In this document: positions 7,510 to 16,435 of the stretch, one piece after another
Position numbering within the stretch: position 1 is the first letter of the stretch
Layout: each line of letters starts with the position of its first letter
NCBI GenBank assembly: GCA_027485165.1
Contig: JAIXRN010000006.1
Coordinates: 17,291-81,290 of the forward strand
Reading direction: 5' to 3'
DNA length: 64,000 nucleotides
DNA from: Rubrivivax sp.
GTDB taxonomy: Bacteria > Pseudomonadota > Gammaproteobacteria > Burkholderiales > Burkholderiaceae_C
The notes under the pieces: generated by a model
The model's database searches: none
The model's input: the letters and a program-made list of their open reading frames with translations, nothing else
What the model was told of the DNA's origin: nothing
Program-made: the position numbers and the translations under genes

Positions 7510-10500
7510 ATGGACGCATGGGCATCTTTCATGGGCCGAAATGGCTTCCTGCCGCACGGCTTTTGCCTGCAGTGGTCGCCTGGCGTGCTGTGGACGATGG
7601 TGGGCTCGGACGCGTTGATCGCGTTGGCCTACTTCTCAATCCCGCTGGCGATCCTCAGTTTCATCCGCCGGCGCGGGGGCGCACCGCAGGGCTATGGCCC
7701 GCTGCCCTGGCTCTTCAGCGGCTTCATCTTCGCCTGCGGGCTGACGCATGTGCTGGACATCTGGACGCTCTGGCGTCCCGACTACGGCTTGCTGGCGCTG
7801 AGCAAGGCCCTGACCGCAGGCGTTTCCACCGCCACCGCGCTGGCGCTTTGGCCGCTGATCCCGCGCGCGCTGAAGATCCCCAGCGTGCAACAGCTGCAGG
7901 CCGCCATCGCTTCGCTGGAAGCCGAGGTGGCACGCCGCCGCACTGCCGAAGAACACCTGCAGGACAGCGAACGCAGCCTGGCCGTGACCCTGGCCAGCAT
8001 CGATGCCGGCTTCCTGGCCACCGACGCCGAAGGCCGCGTCACGCGGCTCAATGCGGTGGCCGAGCGCATCACCGGCTGGACGCAGGCGCAGGCCCAGGGC
8101 CAGCTGCTCTGGGACGTGCTGGACCGCGAGGACCGGCCTGCCGGCTGGCTGCAGCGCAACCCGCTGGACGTGGCAGAGGAACTGAACACCGACATCGCCT
8201 GGGTGCAGGAAATCCGCGTGCGTTCACGCAGCGGTGCCGTCAGGCTGGTGGAGGTGCGCGCTGCCGTCACGCATGCCGAAACCATTGAAGGGAGCGAAGG
8301 GCGTGAAGCGAGTGAAGGCAGTCAAAGTGAACTCGGGCCGCGGCGCGGCCTGGTGGCCGTGTTCCGCGACATCACGCGGCTGCGCGAAGCCGAAGCCGAA
8401 CTGCCGCGCCTGGCGGCGATCGTCGAATCCTCGGAAGACGCCATCATCGGCAAGACCCTGCAGGGCCGCATCACCAGCTGGAACCGTGCGGCGCAACTGA
8501 TGTTCGGCTACACCGCCGCCGAAGCCCTGGGCCAGCCCGTGCAGATGCTGTTCCCGCCCGGCACCGAGCACCAGGAAATGGCCTTTTTGGCCGCGCTGGC
8601 GGCGGGCCAGCGCGTGCTGCCCTTCCACACCGAACGCGTCGCCAAGGACGGCACCCGCGTGCACGTGCTGGTGACGATCTCGCCCATCCGCGACGCTGGC
8701 GGGCGCATCGTGGGGGCCAGCAAGATCGCGCGCGACGTGTCGCATCTGCGCCGCGCCGAGGCAGCCCTGCGCGAAAGCCAGGCACGACTGGACTTCGCGC
8801 TGAACGCCGGGCAGATCGGCGACTGGGACTTCGACCTGGACAGCGGCAGCACCCGGCGTTCCATCCGTCACGACCGCTGCTTTGGCTACAGCGAACTGCT
8901 GCCGGCCTGGAACTTCGACCTGTGGACCCAGCACCTGCACCCCGATGACCGCGCCGCCGTGGTGGCCCGCTTCCAGGCGGCCATGGCCGAGCGCCGCGAC
9001 TGGTTCGACGAGTACCGCGTCGTGTGGCCCGACGGCAGCGTGCACTGGATCAGCGCCCACGGCAGCGTCTACGCGCCCGAAGGCCAGCCGCCGCGCGTGC
9101 TGGGCATCGTCATGGACATCACGCGCCACAAGCGCGCCGAAGAAGCGCGGCTGACGGCGCAGCGGCTGGAAGCCGAAAACCGGCAGATCCAGGAATCCAG
9201 CCGGCTGAAGAGCCAGTTCCTGGCCAACATGTCGCACGAACTGCGCACGCCGCTGAACGCCATCATCGGATTCGCCGACCTGCTGAAAGCCGGTAGCGTG
9301 CCCGAAGGCCACCCGCAGCGCGAGGTCTTCCTGGGCCACATCGCCAGCAGCGGCCGCCACCTGCTGCAGCTGATCAACGACGTGCTGGACCTGTCGAAGG
9401 TGGAATCGGGCAAGTTCGACTTCCAGCCCGAAGACGTGGACCTGCCGGCGCTGGTGGCCGATGTCTGCGCCGTGCTGCACGGCGGCCTGCAGGGCAAGCG
9501 CCTGCGGCTGGCGATCGACATCGCGCCCGACCTGGGCCCGCTGCGGCTGGACCCGGGGCGTCTGAAGCAGGCGCTCTACAACTACCTGTCCAACGCCATC
9601 AAGTTCACGCCCGAAGGCGGGCAGGTGTGGGTGCGCGCGCGGGCCGCCGGGCCGGCGCACTTCCGGCTGGAAGTGCAGGACAGCGGCATCGGCATCGCCC
9701 CGGCCGACCTGCCGCGCCTGTTCGTTGAATTCCAGCAGCTCGACAGCGGCTACAGCAAGCAGCACCAGGGCACCGGGCTGGGCCTGGCGCTCACACGGAG
9801 GCTCATCCAGGCCCAGGGCGGCAGCGTGGGCGTGCGCAGCCAGCCGGGGGTGGGCAGCGTCTTTCACCTGCTGCTGCCCTGCCAGCCGCAGCCGGCTGGG
9901 CACACGCCACCGGCCCAGCTGCTGCTGGTGGACGAAGACGGCCCGTACCGCAGCCAGCTGGCCGGCGCGCTGCGCGAAGCTGGCTGCATGGTCGACACCG
10001 CCGCTGACAGCGCCCAGGCCCTGCGCCAGGCGCGGGCCCGCAGCTACGACGCCATCACCCTGGGCTTGCAGCTGCCCGACGGCCCTGGCCTGGCCGTGCT
10101 GGACGGCCTGCGCCAGCAGCCGGGCGACAACCAGGCCACGCCCGTGCGCGGGCTGAGCATGGCGGTGGGCCCGCAGGCCAGCGCGGCCTTTGCCGTGGCC
10201 GACGTGCTGGCCAAGCCGCCGCGCAGCGGCGAAGTGCTGCAGGCCCTGGCCGCCTGCGGCCTGCCGGCCCAGGCCGGCAGGCGCGTGATGGTGATCGACG
10301 ACGACCCGCTGGCGCTGAGCCTGATGCACCACACGCTGCAGGCCGGCGGCTTTGAAGACCGCGGCTGGACCGACGGCCGCATGGCGCTACACGACCTGCC
10401 CCTGTGGCGGCCAGACGCCATCGTGCTGGATTTGATGATGCCGGGCTTCGACGGCTTTGCGGTGCTGGACGCGCTGGACCAGCAGCCCGACTGGCGCCAT

Positions 10501-10656
10501 GTGCCGGTACTGGTGTGGACCAGCCTGCTGCTGACCGACGACGAACTGGACCAGCTGGCCCAATCCGCCCGCGCCGTGCTGGCCAAGGGCGGCGGGCTGG
10601 GCGCCGTGCTGGTGGAAAGGCTGCGCCTGTGGCGGCGCACTGCGGAACAGGCGTAG
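7510..10656 (+). CDS. Hybrid sensor histidine kinase: ETR1-like (ethylene-binding type) membrane domain + 3 PAS + HisKA/HATPase + 2 receivers
   Basis: DALIALAYFSIPLAILSFIRRR...FIFACGLTHVLDIWTLWRP; PAS segments; FLANMSHELRTPLNAIIGFADLL; GTGLGLALTRRLI; two C-terminal receiver-like domains. The ORF track extends to 7414; the start at 7510 is preferred. Confidence 0.93.
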   Translation: MDAWASFMGRNGFLPHGFCLQWSPGVLWTMVGSDALIALAYFSIPLAILSFIRRRGGAPQGYGPLPWLFSGFIFACGLTHVLDIWTLWRPDYGLLALSKALTAGVSTATALALWPLIPRALKIPSVQQLQAAIASLEAEVARRRTAEEHLQDSERSLAVTLASIDAGFLATDAEGRVTRLNAVAERITGWTQAQAQGQLLWDVLDREDRPAGWLQRNPLDVAEELNTDIAWVQEIRVRSRSGAVRLVEVRAAVTHAETIEGSEGREASEGSQSELGPRRGLVAVFRDITRLREAEAELPRLAAIVESSEDAIIGKTLQGRITSWNRAAQLMFGYTAAEALGQPVQMLFPPGTEHQEMAFLAALAAGQRVLPFHTERVAKDGTRVHVLVTISPIRDAGGRIVGASKIARDVSHLRRAEAALRESQARLDFALNAGQIGDWDFDLDSGSTRRSIRHDRCFGYSELLPAWNFDLWTQHLHPDDRAAVVARFQAAMAERRDWFDEYRVVWPDGSVHWISAHGSVYAPEGQPPRVLGIVMDITRHKRAEEARLTAQRLEAENRQIQESSRLKSQFLANMSHELRTPLNAIIGFADLLKAGSVPEGHPQREVFLGHIASSGRHLLQLINDVLDLSKVESGKFDFQPEDVDLPALVADVCAVLHGGLQGKRLRLAIDIAPDLGPLRLDPGRLKQALYNYLSNAIKFTPEGGQVWVRARAAGPAHFRLEVQDSGIGIAPADLPRLFVEFQQLDSGYSKQHQGTGLGLALTRRLIQAQGGSVGVRSQPGVGSVFHLLLPCQPQPAGHTPPAQLLLVDEDGPYRSQLAGALREAGCMVDTAADSAQALRQARARSYDAITLGLQLPDGPGLAVLDGLRQQPGDNQATPVRGLSMAVGPQASAAFAVADVLAKPPRSGEVLQALAACGLPAQAGRRVMVIDDDPLALSLMHHTLQAGGFEDRGWTDGRMALHDLPLWRPDAIVLDLMMPGFDGFAVLDALDQQPDWRHVPVLVWTSLLLTDDELDQLAQSARAVLAKGGGLGAVLVERLRLWRRTAEQA

Positions 10657-10740
10657 CGGGTTGGACGGCATGGACAGCATCACCGTACCCGGCGCCGCAG
10701 GTCAGGGAAAGACCCGCTGCCAGCCGACCATGAACCCGCC

Positions 10741-11127
10741 ATGAACCCGCCGCGCGTGCTAGTGGTCGACGACCACCCCATCAACCTGGAACTGGCCAGC
10801 TACGTGCTGGCCGCCGACGGCCTGGCCGTGGCCACCGCGGCCGATGCGCTGCAGGCGCAGGCGCTGCTGCCCAGCTTCCGGCCACAACTGATCTTGATGG
10901 ACATCCAGATGCCCGGCATGGACGGCCTGGGCCTGACGCGGCTGCTGAAGGCCGACCCGGCAACGCGGGGCATCGTGATCGTCGCCTTCACGGCCTTTGC
11001 GATGAAGGGCGACGAAGAACGCGCGCTTGCAGCGGGCTGCGACGCTTACCTGGCCAAGCCCATCGACGTGGCCCGCTTTGCGGCCCAGGTGCGGGCCCTG
11101 CTGCCCGGGCCCCAGGCTGGCGCCTGA
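10741..11127 (+). CDS. Single-domain response regulator (CheY/DivK-like)
   Basis: RVLVVDDHPINLELASYVLAADG...LILMDIQMPGMDGLGLTRLLK...VAFTAFAMKGDEERALAAGCDAYLAKPID. Confidence 0.93.
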   Translation: MNPPRVLVVDDHPINLELASYVLAADGLAVATAADALQAQALLPSFRPQLILMDIQMPGMDGLGLTRLLKADPATRGIVIVAFTAFAMKGDEERALAAGCDAYLAKPIDVARFAAQVRALLPGPQAGA

Positions 11128-11131
11128 AGGC

Positions 11132-11752
11132 CTAGACGCCTGCAGCCTGGCGCTGGCCCGCCGTGCGCCGGCGCAGGGCCACGCCCAGCCCGGCCAGGCC
11201 GGCGGCCAGCAGCGCCCATTGCGTGGGCTCAGGCACCGGCAGCGCCGTGCCGCCGCCGCCATAGCCCCAGGGTGCGCCCTCCGGGCGCAGGCCGATGACG
11301 TCGATCCACACGCAGCTCTGAATCGGGCAGCTGGCCCGCACGGTGAAGGTGCCCGAGCCCACGGCCTGGGTGTTGCCGGCGTTCAGGCTGAACAGGATGG
11401 TGTTGCGCACCCCGGCTGCATCGATCGAATTGAAGGTGATGCCCGTGAAGAAGGTGCCGGGGTCGGCGTCCACCACCAGCGATGCGAAGTTGTAGAGCCC
11501 CGGCGTCACGCCCATGGTGCCCAGGTTCCAGGTGTCGAAGTACGGCAGCAAGGGGGCACCGCCCAGCTGGCTGCCGGCGTCGGCTGTGGCCAGGGTGGAC
11601 GTGTTGCGGCCAAAGCCATTCAGCACGATGCCGCCGTCGGGCCCGCCGGCCGCAGGCGCCAGGAATGCGGTGTTGAAGATGGTGACGGCAGCCTGGGGTG
11701 CGCTGGCCAGGGCAGCCAGCGCGATGGCGGCCAGGAAGGGCTTGATTTGCAT
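11132..11752 (-). CDS. PEP-CTERM sorting-domain protein
   Basis: Signal peptide MQIKPFLAAIALAALASAPQAA; C-terminus PVPEPTQWALLAAGLAGLGVALRRR. Confidence 0.9.
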   Translation of the reverse strand: MQIKPFLAAIALAALASAPQAAVTIFNTAFLAPAAGGPDGGIVLNGFGRNTSTLATADAGSQLGGAPLLPYFDTWNLGTMGVTPGLYNFASLVVDADPGTFFTGITFNSIDAAGVRNTILFSLNAGNTQAVGSGTFTVRASCPIQSCVWIDVIGLRPEGAPWGYGGGGTALPVPEPTQWALLAAGLAGLGVALRRRTAGQRQAAGV

Positions 11753-11887
11753 GCTCTCTCCGCTAGGGTTGTGCAGCCCGATGACCGGTTTTCCATGCTT
11801 TTGGGGGGCACGTGTCTGCGTTTTGCATGCTACGCCGCGCAGGGCGCCTACCATCCGGTGCTGGGGCCTGGCCGACGCCAGCACCCC

Positions 11888-14800
11888 ATGAATAAGGGGC
11901 CGCCGGGCCAGCGCCACCGTCGGATGAGCGAAGAACAGAAGCTTGAAGCCAGCATCGCCGCACTGCAGGCGCAGCGCGCCCTGCTGGGCGACAGCGTGGT
12001 CGAGATCGCCACGGCGCCGCTGCTGGCGCGGCTGGAAGAACTGCGCGCCGCGCGCCAACCCAGCGCCCCCGCCGCGGCGCAGACACTGAAGCAGGTGACG
12101 GTGCTGTTCGTCGACGTCGTCGGGTCGACCCAGATGTCGCAGCGCCTGGACCCCGAAGACCTGTCGACGGTCTTCGACGGCGCGCTGGCCGAATTCACCG
12201 CCCTCATCGAAGCCCAGGCCGGCCGCGTGCTGCAGTACGCCGGCGACGGCCTGTTGGCCGCCTTCGGCGCCGACGAAGCGCGCGAAGACGGCGCCGAATG
12301 CGCCGTGCGCGCCGGCCTGGCGATCATCGACTGCGCCCGCCGCCGCGCCGGCCTGCTGCTGCAACAGCACGGGGTCGATGGCTTCAACGTGCGCGTGGGC
12401 GCGCACACCGGCCCGGTGCTGCTGGGCGGCGGGGTGGACGCCGAAGGCACCATCCGCGGCAGCGTCGTGAGCCTGGCCGCGCGCATGGAACAGCTGGCCC
12501 CGCCGGGCGGGCTGCGCATCCACCACGACACCTACCGCCATGTGCGCGGGGTCTTCAACGTCACGGCCGACGCGCCGCTGTTCGTCAAAGGCAGCACCGA
12601 ACCGCAGCAGACCTACCTGGTGCACAGCGCCAAGCCGCGCGCTTTCCGCGTGGTGACGCGCGGCATCGAAGGCGTGGAATCGCGCATGGTGGCGCGCGAA
12701 GCTGAATTCGAAACCCTGCAGGAAGCCTTCCACACGCTGTTCGCGAAGCCGCCACAGCTGCAGGTGGTGAACATCGTCGGCGAAGCCGGGCTGGGCAAGA
12801 GCCGGCTGGTCTACGAATTCGAGAACTGGGCTGAATCGCAGCCGCAGCAGTTCGCGTGGTTTCGCGGCCGTGCCGAGCCGCTGATGCGCAAGCAGCCCTT
12901 CGGCCTGCTGCGCAACCTGTTTGCCTGGCGGCTGGAAATCGCCGAAGACGACGACGCCGACACCGCGCGGCGCAAGCTCTGCGAAGGCGTGGCCGCGCTC
13001 TACCCGGCCGACGCCGACGCCGGCCAGGCCCAGGCCCATCTGCTGGGCCACCTGCTGGGGCTGGACTTTTCAGCCAGCCCGCATGTGCGCGCCATTTCTG
13101 AGGACGCACGCCAGCTGCGCAACCGCGGCTTCCATGCCGCGGCGCAGTTCATCCAGCGCACCGGCCAGCACTTCCAGGCCCCGCCGCTGCTGCTGCTGGA
13201 CGACCTGCACTGGGCCGACGACGGGTCGCTGGACTTCCTCAGCTACCTGGCCCAGGTGCAGCGAAGCGACGCGCTGCTGATGCTGTGCATGACGCGGCAG
13301 AACCTGTTTGAACGCCGGCCCGACTGGGACCTGCTGGCCGCGGCCCACACCCGCATCGAACTGCAGCCGCTGGACAAGCGCGGCGCGCGCGAACTGGCCG
13401 GCGTGCTGCTGCAGCGGCTGGAAAGCGTGCCCGCGGCGCTGCGCGAACTGGTGATCGCCAACGCCGAAGGCAACCCCTTCCACATGGAAGAGCTGGTGCG
13501 CATGCTGATCGACGACGGCGCCATCGTTACCGGCGACCCCAGCGGCCAGCAGCGCTGGCAGCTGCGCGCCGACAAGCTGCTGGCGGCGCAGGTGCCGCCC
13601 ACGCTGACCGGCGTGCTGCAGGCGCGGCTGGACAGCCTGCCCGCGGCGGAAAAGCAGGCCTTGCAGCAGGCCGCCGTGGTGGGCTATGTGTTCTGGGACG
13701 CAGCCCTGGCCGCGGTCGACCCCGCCGCGCCGGCCGCGCTGGCCAGCCTGGTGCGGCGCGGCCTGGTGGTGCCGCGCCAGCACGCCACTTTCGACGGCCA
13801 GAAGGAATACACCTTCAAGCACCAGGCGCTGCAGCAGGTGACCTACGACAGCGTGCTCAAGCGCGCGCGCCGCGAAGCGCATGCGCGCGTGGCCGACTGG
13901 TTTCTGCGCCTGGGCGGCGACCGCAGCAGTGAAACCCTGGGCCCGGCGGCCGAGCATTGGGAACGCGCCGGCGACACCGCCCAGGCCTGCAGCCTGTTCA
14001 CCCGCGCGGCCGAAGGTGCGGCCGCGCGCAGCGCCGATGACGCGCTGCTGGCCTTTGTCGCCCGTGCCCTGCAGCTGGCGGCCCCGGGCGACCGGGAAAC
14101 CCGCTGGCGCCTGCTGAGCCTGCGCGAACCCGTGCTGCTGGCGCAGGGCGACCGACCCGCCCATGCTGCCGACCTGCAGGCCCTGGCCGACCTGGCAGAA
14201 GCCGGCAACCACAACGCCTGGCGCGGCGGTGTGGCCCTGCGCCGCGCCGCCGCGCACCGCAGCACGGGGGACTACGTGGCCGCCGAGGCCGCCGACCGCG
14301 AAGGCCTGGCCCTGGTCAACAGCCTGCCCCCGGGGCCGGCGCGGCGTGCGTTGTCGGTGGCGCCGTACCACGGGCTGGCGGCGTCGCTCATCGGCCAGGG
14401 TCAGTACGCCCAGGCGCGCGAAGTGGCCGAAGCCGGGCTGCAGCTGGCGCACACGCTGGATGACCGCGTGAGCGAAAGCCACCTGGTGAACGCGCTGGGC
14501 CTGATCGCGATGGAACAGGGCGACCTGGCCGTGGCCGTGGCGCACTTCGAACGCGGCCTGCAGATGGTGCGCGACCTGGGCAACCGTGGCGACGAAGCGC
14601 TGCGGCTGTCGAACCTGGGCAGCGTCTACCCGCGCCTGGGCGACTACGCCCGCGCCCGCCAGTGCCTGGAACAGGGCCTGCTGGTGGCGCGCGATGTGGG
14701 CCGGCGCCAGGACGAAGCCGCGCTGCTGCTGAACATGGCCTCGGTGGCCCACCTGCAGGGCGACGACACGGCGGCGCTGGGCTATGCCGGCGCGGCCTTC

Positions 14801-15304
14801 GACAGCGCCGTGGCCAGCGGCCAGCGCGACCTGGAAGCCTTTGCCCGCCTGGTGGCCGGCCATGCCGAGCTGGGCCTGGGCCGGCTGGAAGCCGCACGCC
14901 AGGCCTACACCCAAAGCCGGGATCTGCTGGCCACGCTGAACCTGCGCCCGCAGCAGGTGCTGGACCCGGTGTCGGGCCTGGCGCGCGTGGCCCTGGCCGC
15001 CGGCGACGTGGCGGGCGCGCTGTCCCATGTGGAACTGCTGCTGGCCCACCAGGCCGCCGGCGGCAGCTTCGACGGCACCGAAGAACCGCTGCTGCTGCCG
15101 CTGACCTGCTGGCGCGTGCTGCAGGCGGCCGGCGACGCGCGCGCTGCCGACGTGCTGACGGGCGCGGTGCTGGAACTGCAGGCCCAGGCCGAACGCATCC
15201 GCGACCCCGACGCGCGCCAGCGCTTCCTGCACCAGGTGCCGCACCACCACGAAACCCTGCAGGCCTGGGCAGGCCTGCACAGCGGGGTGTCTGCCACGGC
15301 CTGA
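11888..15304 (+). CDS. Class III adenylate/guanylate cyclase domain + predicted ATPase (AAA/STAND-like) + TPR repeats
   Basis: TVLFVDVVGSTQMSQRLD...VLQYAGDGLLAAFGADEAREDGAECAVRAGLAI; VGEAGLGKSRLVYEFE; LLLLDDLHWADDGSLDFLSYL; C-terminal TPR-like repeats. Start may be 11888 or 11924. Confidence 0.92.
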   Translation: MNKGPPGQRHRRMSEEQKLEASIAALQAQRALLGDSVVEIATAPLLARLEELRAARQPSAPAAAQTLKQVTVLFVDVVGSTQMSQRLDPEDLSTVFDGALAEFTALIEAQAGRVLQYAGDGLLAAFGADEAREDGAECAVRAGLAIIDCARRRAGLLLQQHGVDGFNVRVGAHTGPVLLGGGVDAEGTIRGSVVSLAARMEQLAPPGGLRIHHDTYRHVRGVFNVTADAPLFVKGSTEPQQTYLVHSAKPRAFRVVTRGIEGVESRMVAREAEFETLQEAFHTLFAKPPQLQVVNIVGEAGLGKSRLVYEFENWAESQPQQFAWFRGRAEPLMRKQPFGLLRNLFAWRLEIAEDDDADTARRKLCEGVAALYPADADAGQAQAHLLGHLLGLDFSASPHVRAISEDARQLRNRGFHAAAQFIQRTGQHFQAPPLLLLDDLHWADDGSLDFLSYLAQVQRSDALLMLCMTRQNLFERRPDWDLLAAAHTRIELQPLDKRGARELAGVLLQRLESVPAALRELVIANAEGNPFHMEELVRMLIDDGAIVTGDPSGQQRWQLRADKLLAAQVPPTLTGVLQARLDSLPAAEKQALQQAAVVGYVFWDAALAAVDPAAPAALASLVRRGLVVPRQHATFDGQKEYTFKHQALQQVTYDSVLKRARREAHARVADWFLRLGGDRSSETLGPAAEHWERAGDTAQACSLFTRAAEGAAARSADDALLAFVARALQLAAPGDRETRWRLLSLREPVLLAQGDRPAHAADLQALADLAEAGNHNAWRGGVALRRAAAHRSTGDYVAAEAADREGLALVNSLPPGPARRALSVAPYHGLAASLIGQGQYAQAREVAEAGLQLAHTLDDRVSESHLVNALGLIAMEQGDLAVAVAHFERGLQMVRDLGNRGDEALRLSNLGSVYPRLGDYARARQCLEQGLLVARDVGRRQDEAALLLNMASVAHLQGDDTAALGYAGAAFDSAVASGQRDLEAFARLVAGHAELGLGRLEAARQAYTQSRDLLATLNLRPQQVLDPVSGLARVALAAGDVAGALSHVELLLAHQAAGGSFDGTEEPLLLPLTCWRVLQAAGDARAADVLTGAVLELQAQAERIRDPDARQRFLHQVPHHHETLQAWAGLHSGVSATA

Positions 15305-15306
15305 CA

Positions 15307-16386
15307 ATGCGCCGCAGCATGAAGCTGCCGTTGTCTGCCCTTTTTTCCTTTGTCCTCACCACCCTGTTGGCGCCTCTGGCACTGGCAGCCGGTGCCCCCG
15401 GCACGCTGCCCGAACCCGTGCTGACGCTGGACGGCCTGCCGCGCCCGGCCGCGCCGCCGGCAGAGACCGGCCCCGTGGTACCGGCCCAGGTGGAACGCTG
15501 GCGCCAGGAAGCCAAGGCCCTGGAACACGGCGACGCCAGCCACCCGCGCGACCCGGTGCGCGCCGCCGAGCTGTACTGCCGCGCCGCGCGCCATGGCGAC
15601 GCCGAGGCGCAGTACAACCTGGCCTGGATGCTGACCAATTCGCGCGGCATCGAGCGCGACGAAGCCCAGGCCGCGCACCTGTTTGCCGCCGCGGCTGAAC
15701 AGGGCGTGGCGCAGGCCCAGAACATCCTGGCGCGCATGGGCCCGCCGCGCGGCAACCCGCCCATCTGCCTGCGCCCGCCAGAAGACGACTTGCTGATGGC
15801 CACGCTGCCAGCGGCCCGCGCTGCTGCAGACGGCCGCAGCGGCAGCGCGCGCCCGGGTGCCGCGGCCGCGCTTGGCGCCCGGCCCGCGCCGCCGCCACCG
15901 CCGGCCCATGCCCCGCAGGCCATCGTGCGTTACGTCAGCCTGGTGGCGCCGGAATACAAGCTCGACCCGGCCCTGGTGCTGGCCTTCATCGCCACCGAAA
16001 GCAACTTCGACCCGCTGGCCGTCAGCCCCAAGAACGCCCAGGGCCTGATGCAGCTGATCCCCGGCACGGCGCAGCGTTTTGGCGTGCGCAACGTCTTCGA
16101 CCCCACGCAGAACATCCGCGGCGGCATGGCCTACCTGCGCTGGCTGATGGCCACCTTCCAGGGCGACGTGCGCCTGGTGGCCGCGGCCTACAACGCTGGC
16201 GAAGGCAATGTCGAACGCTACCTGGGCGTGCCGCCCTTTGCCGAAACACGCATGTACGTGTGGAAGATCGTGAAGGCCACCGGCGGGATGATCGACCACC
16301 CCTTCGACCCGGCCGTGGCGCCGCCCAGCCGGGTGATGCCGCTGATCCAGCCGCTGATGAAGCCGCGCGGAACCACGACCCGATAG
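15307..16386 (+). CDS. Lytic transglycosylase (SLT domain) with Sel1-like repeats
   Basis: ATESNFDPLAVSPKNAQGLMQLIPGTAQRFGVRNVFDPTQNIRGGMAYLRWLM; Sel1-like AELYCRAARHGDAEAQYNLAWMLTNSRG. Confidence 0.93.
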   Translation: MRRSMKLPLSALFSFVLTTLLAPLALAAGAPGTLPEPVLTLDGLPRPAAPPAETGPVVPAQVERWRQEAKALEHGDASHPRDPVRAAELYCRAARHGDAEAQYNLAWMLTNSRGIERDEAQAAHLFAAAAEQGVAQAQNILARMGPPRGNPPICLRPPEDDLLMATLPAARAAADGRSGSARPGAAAALGARPAPPPPPAHAPQAIVRYVSLVAPEYKLDPALVLAFIATESNFDPLAVSPKNAQGLMQLIPGTAQRFGVRNVFDPTQNIRGGMAYLRWLMATFQGDVRLVAAAYNAGEGNVERYLGVPPFAETRMYVWKIVKATGGMIDHPFDPAVAPPSRVMPLIQPLMKPRGTTTR

Positions 16387-16435
16387 TGCAACCTGGGGTT
16401 CCGGGCCGCGCGGTGCGATTTGCTAGCGGTCCCGG

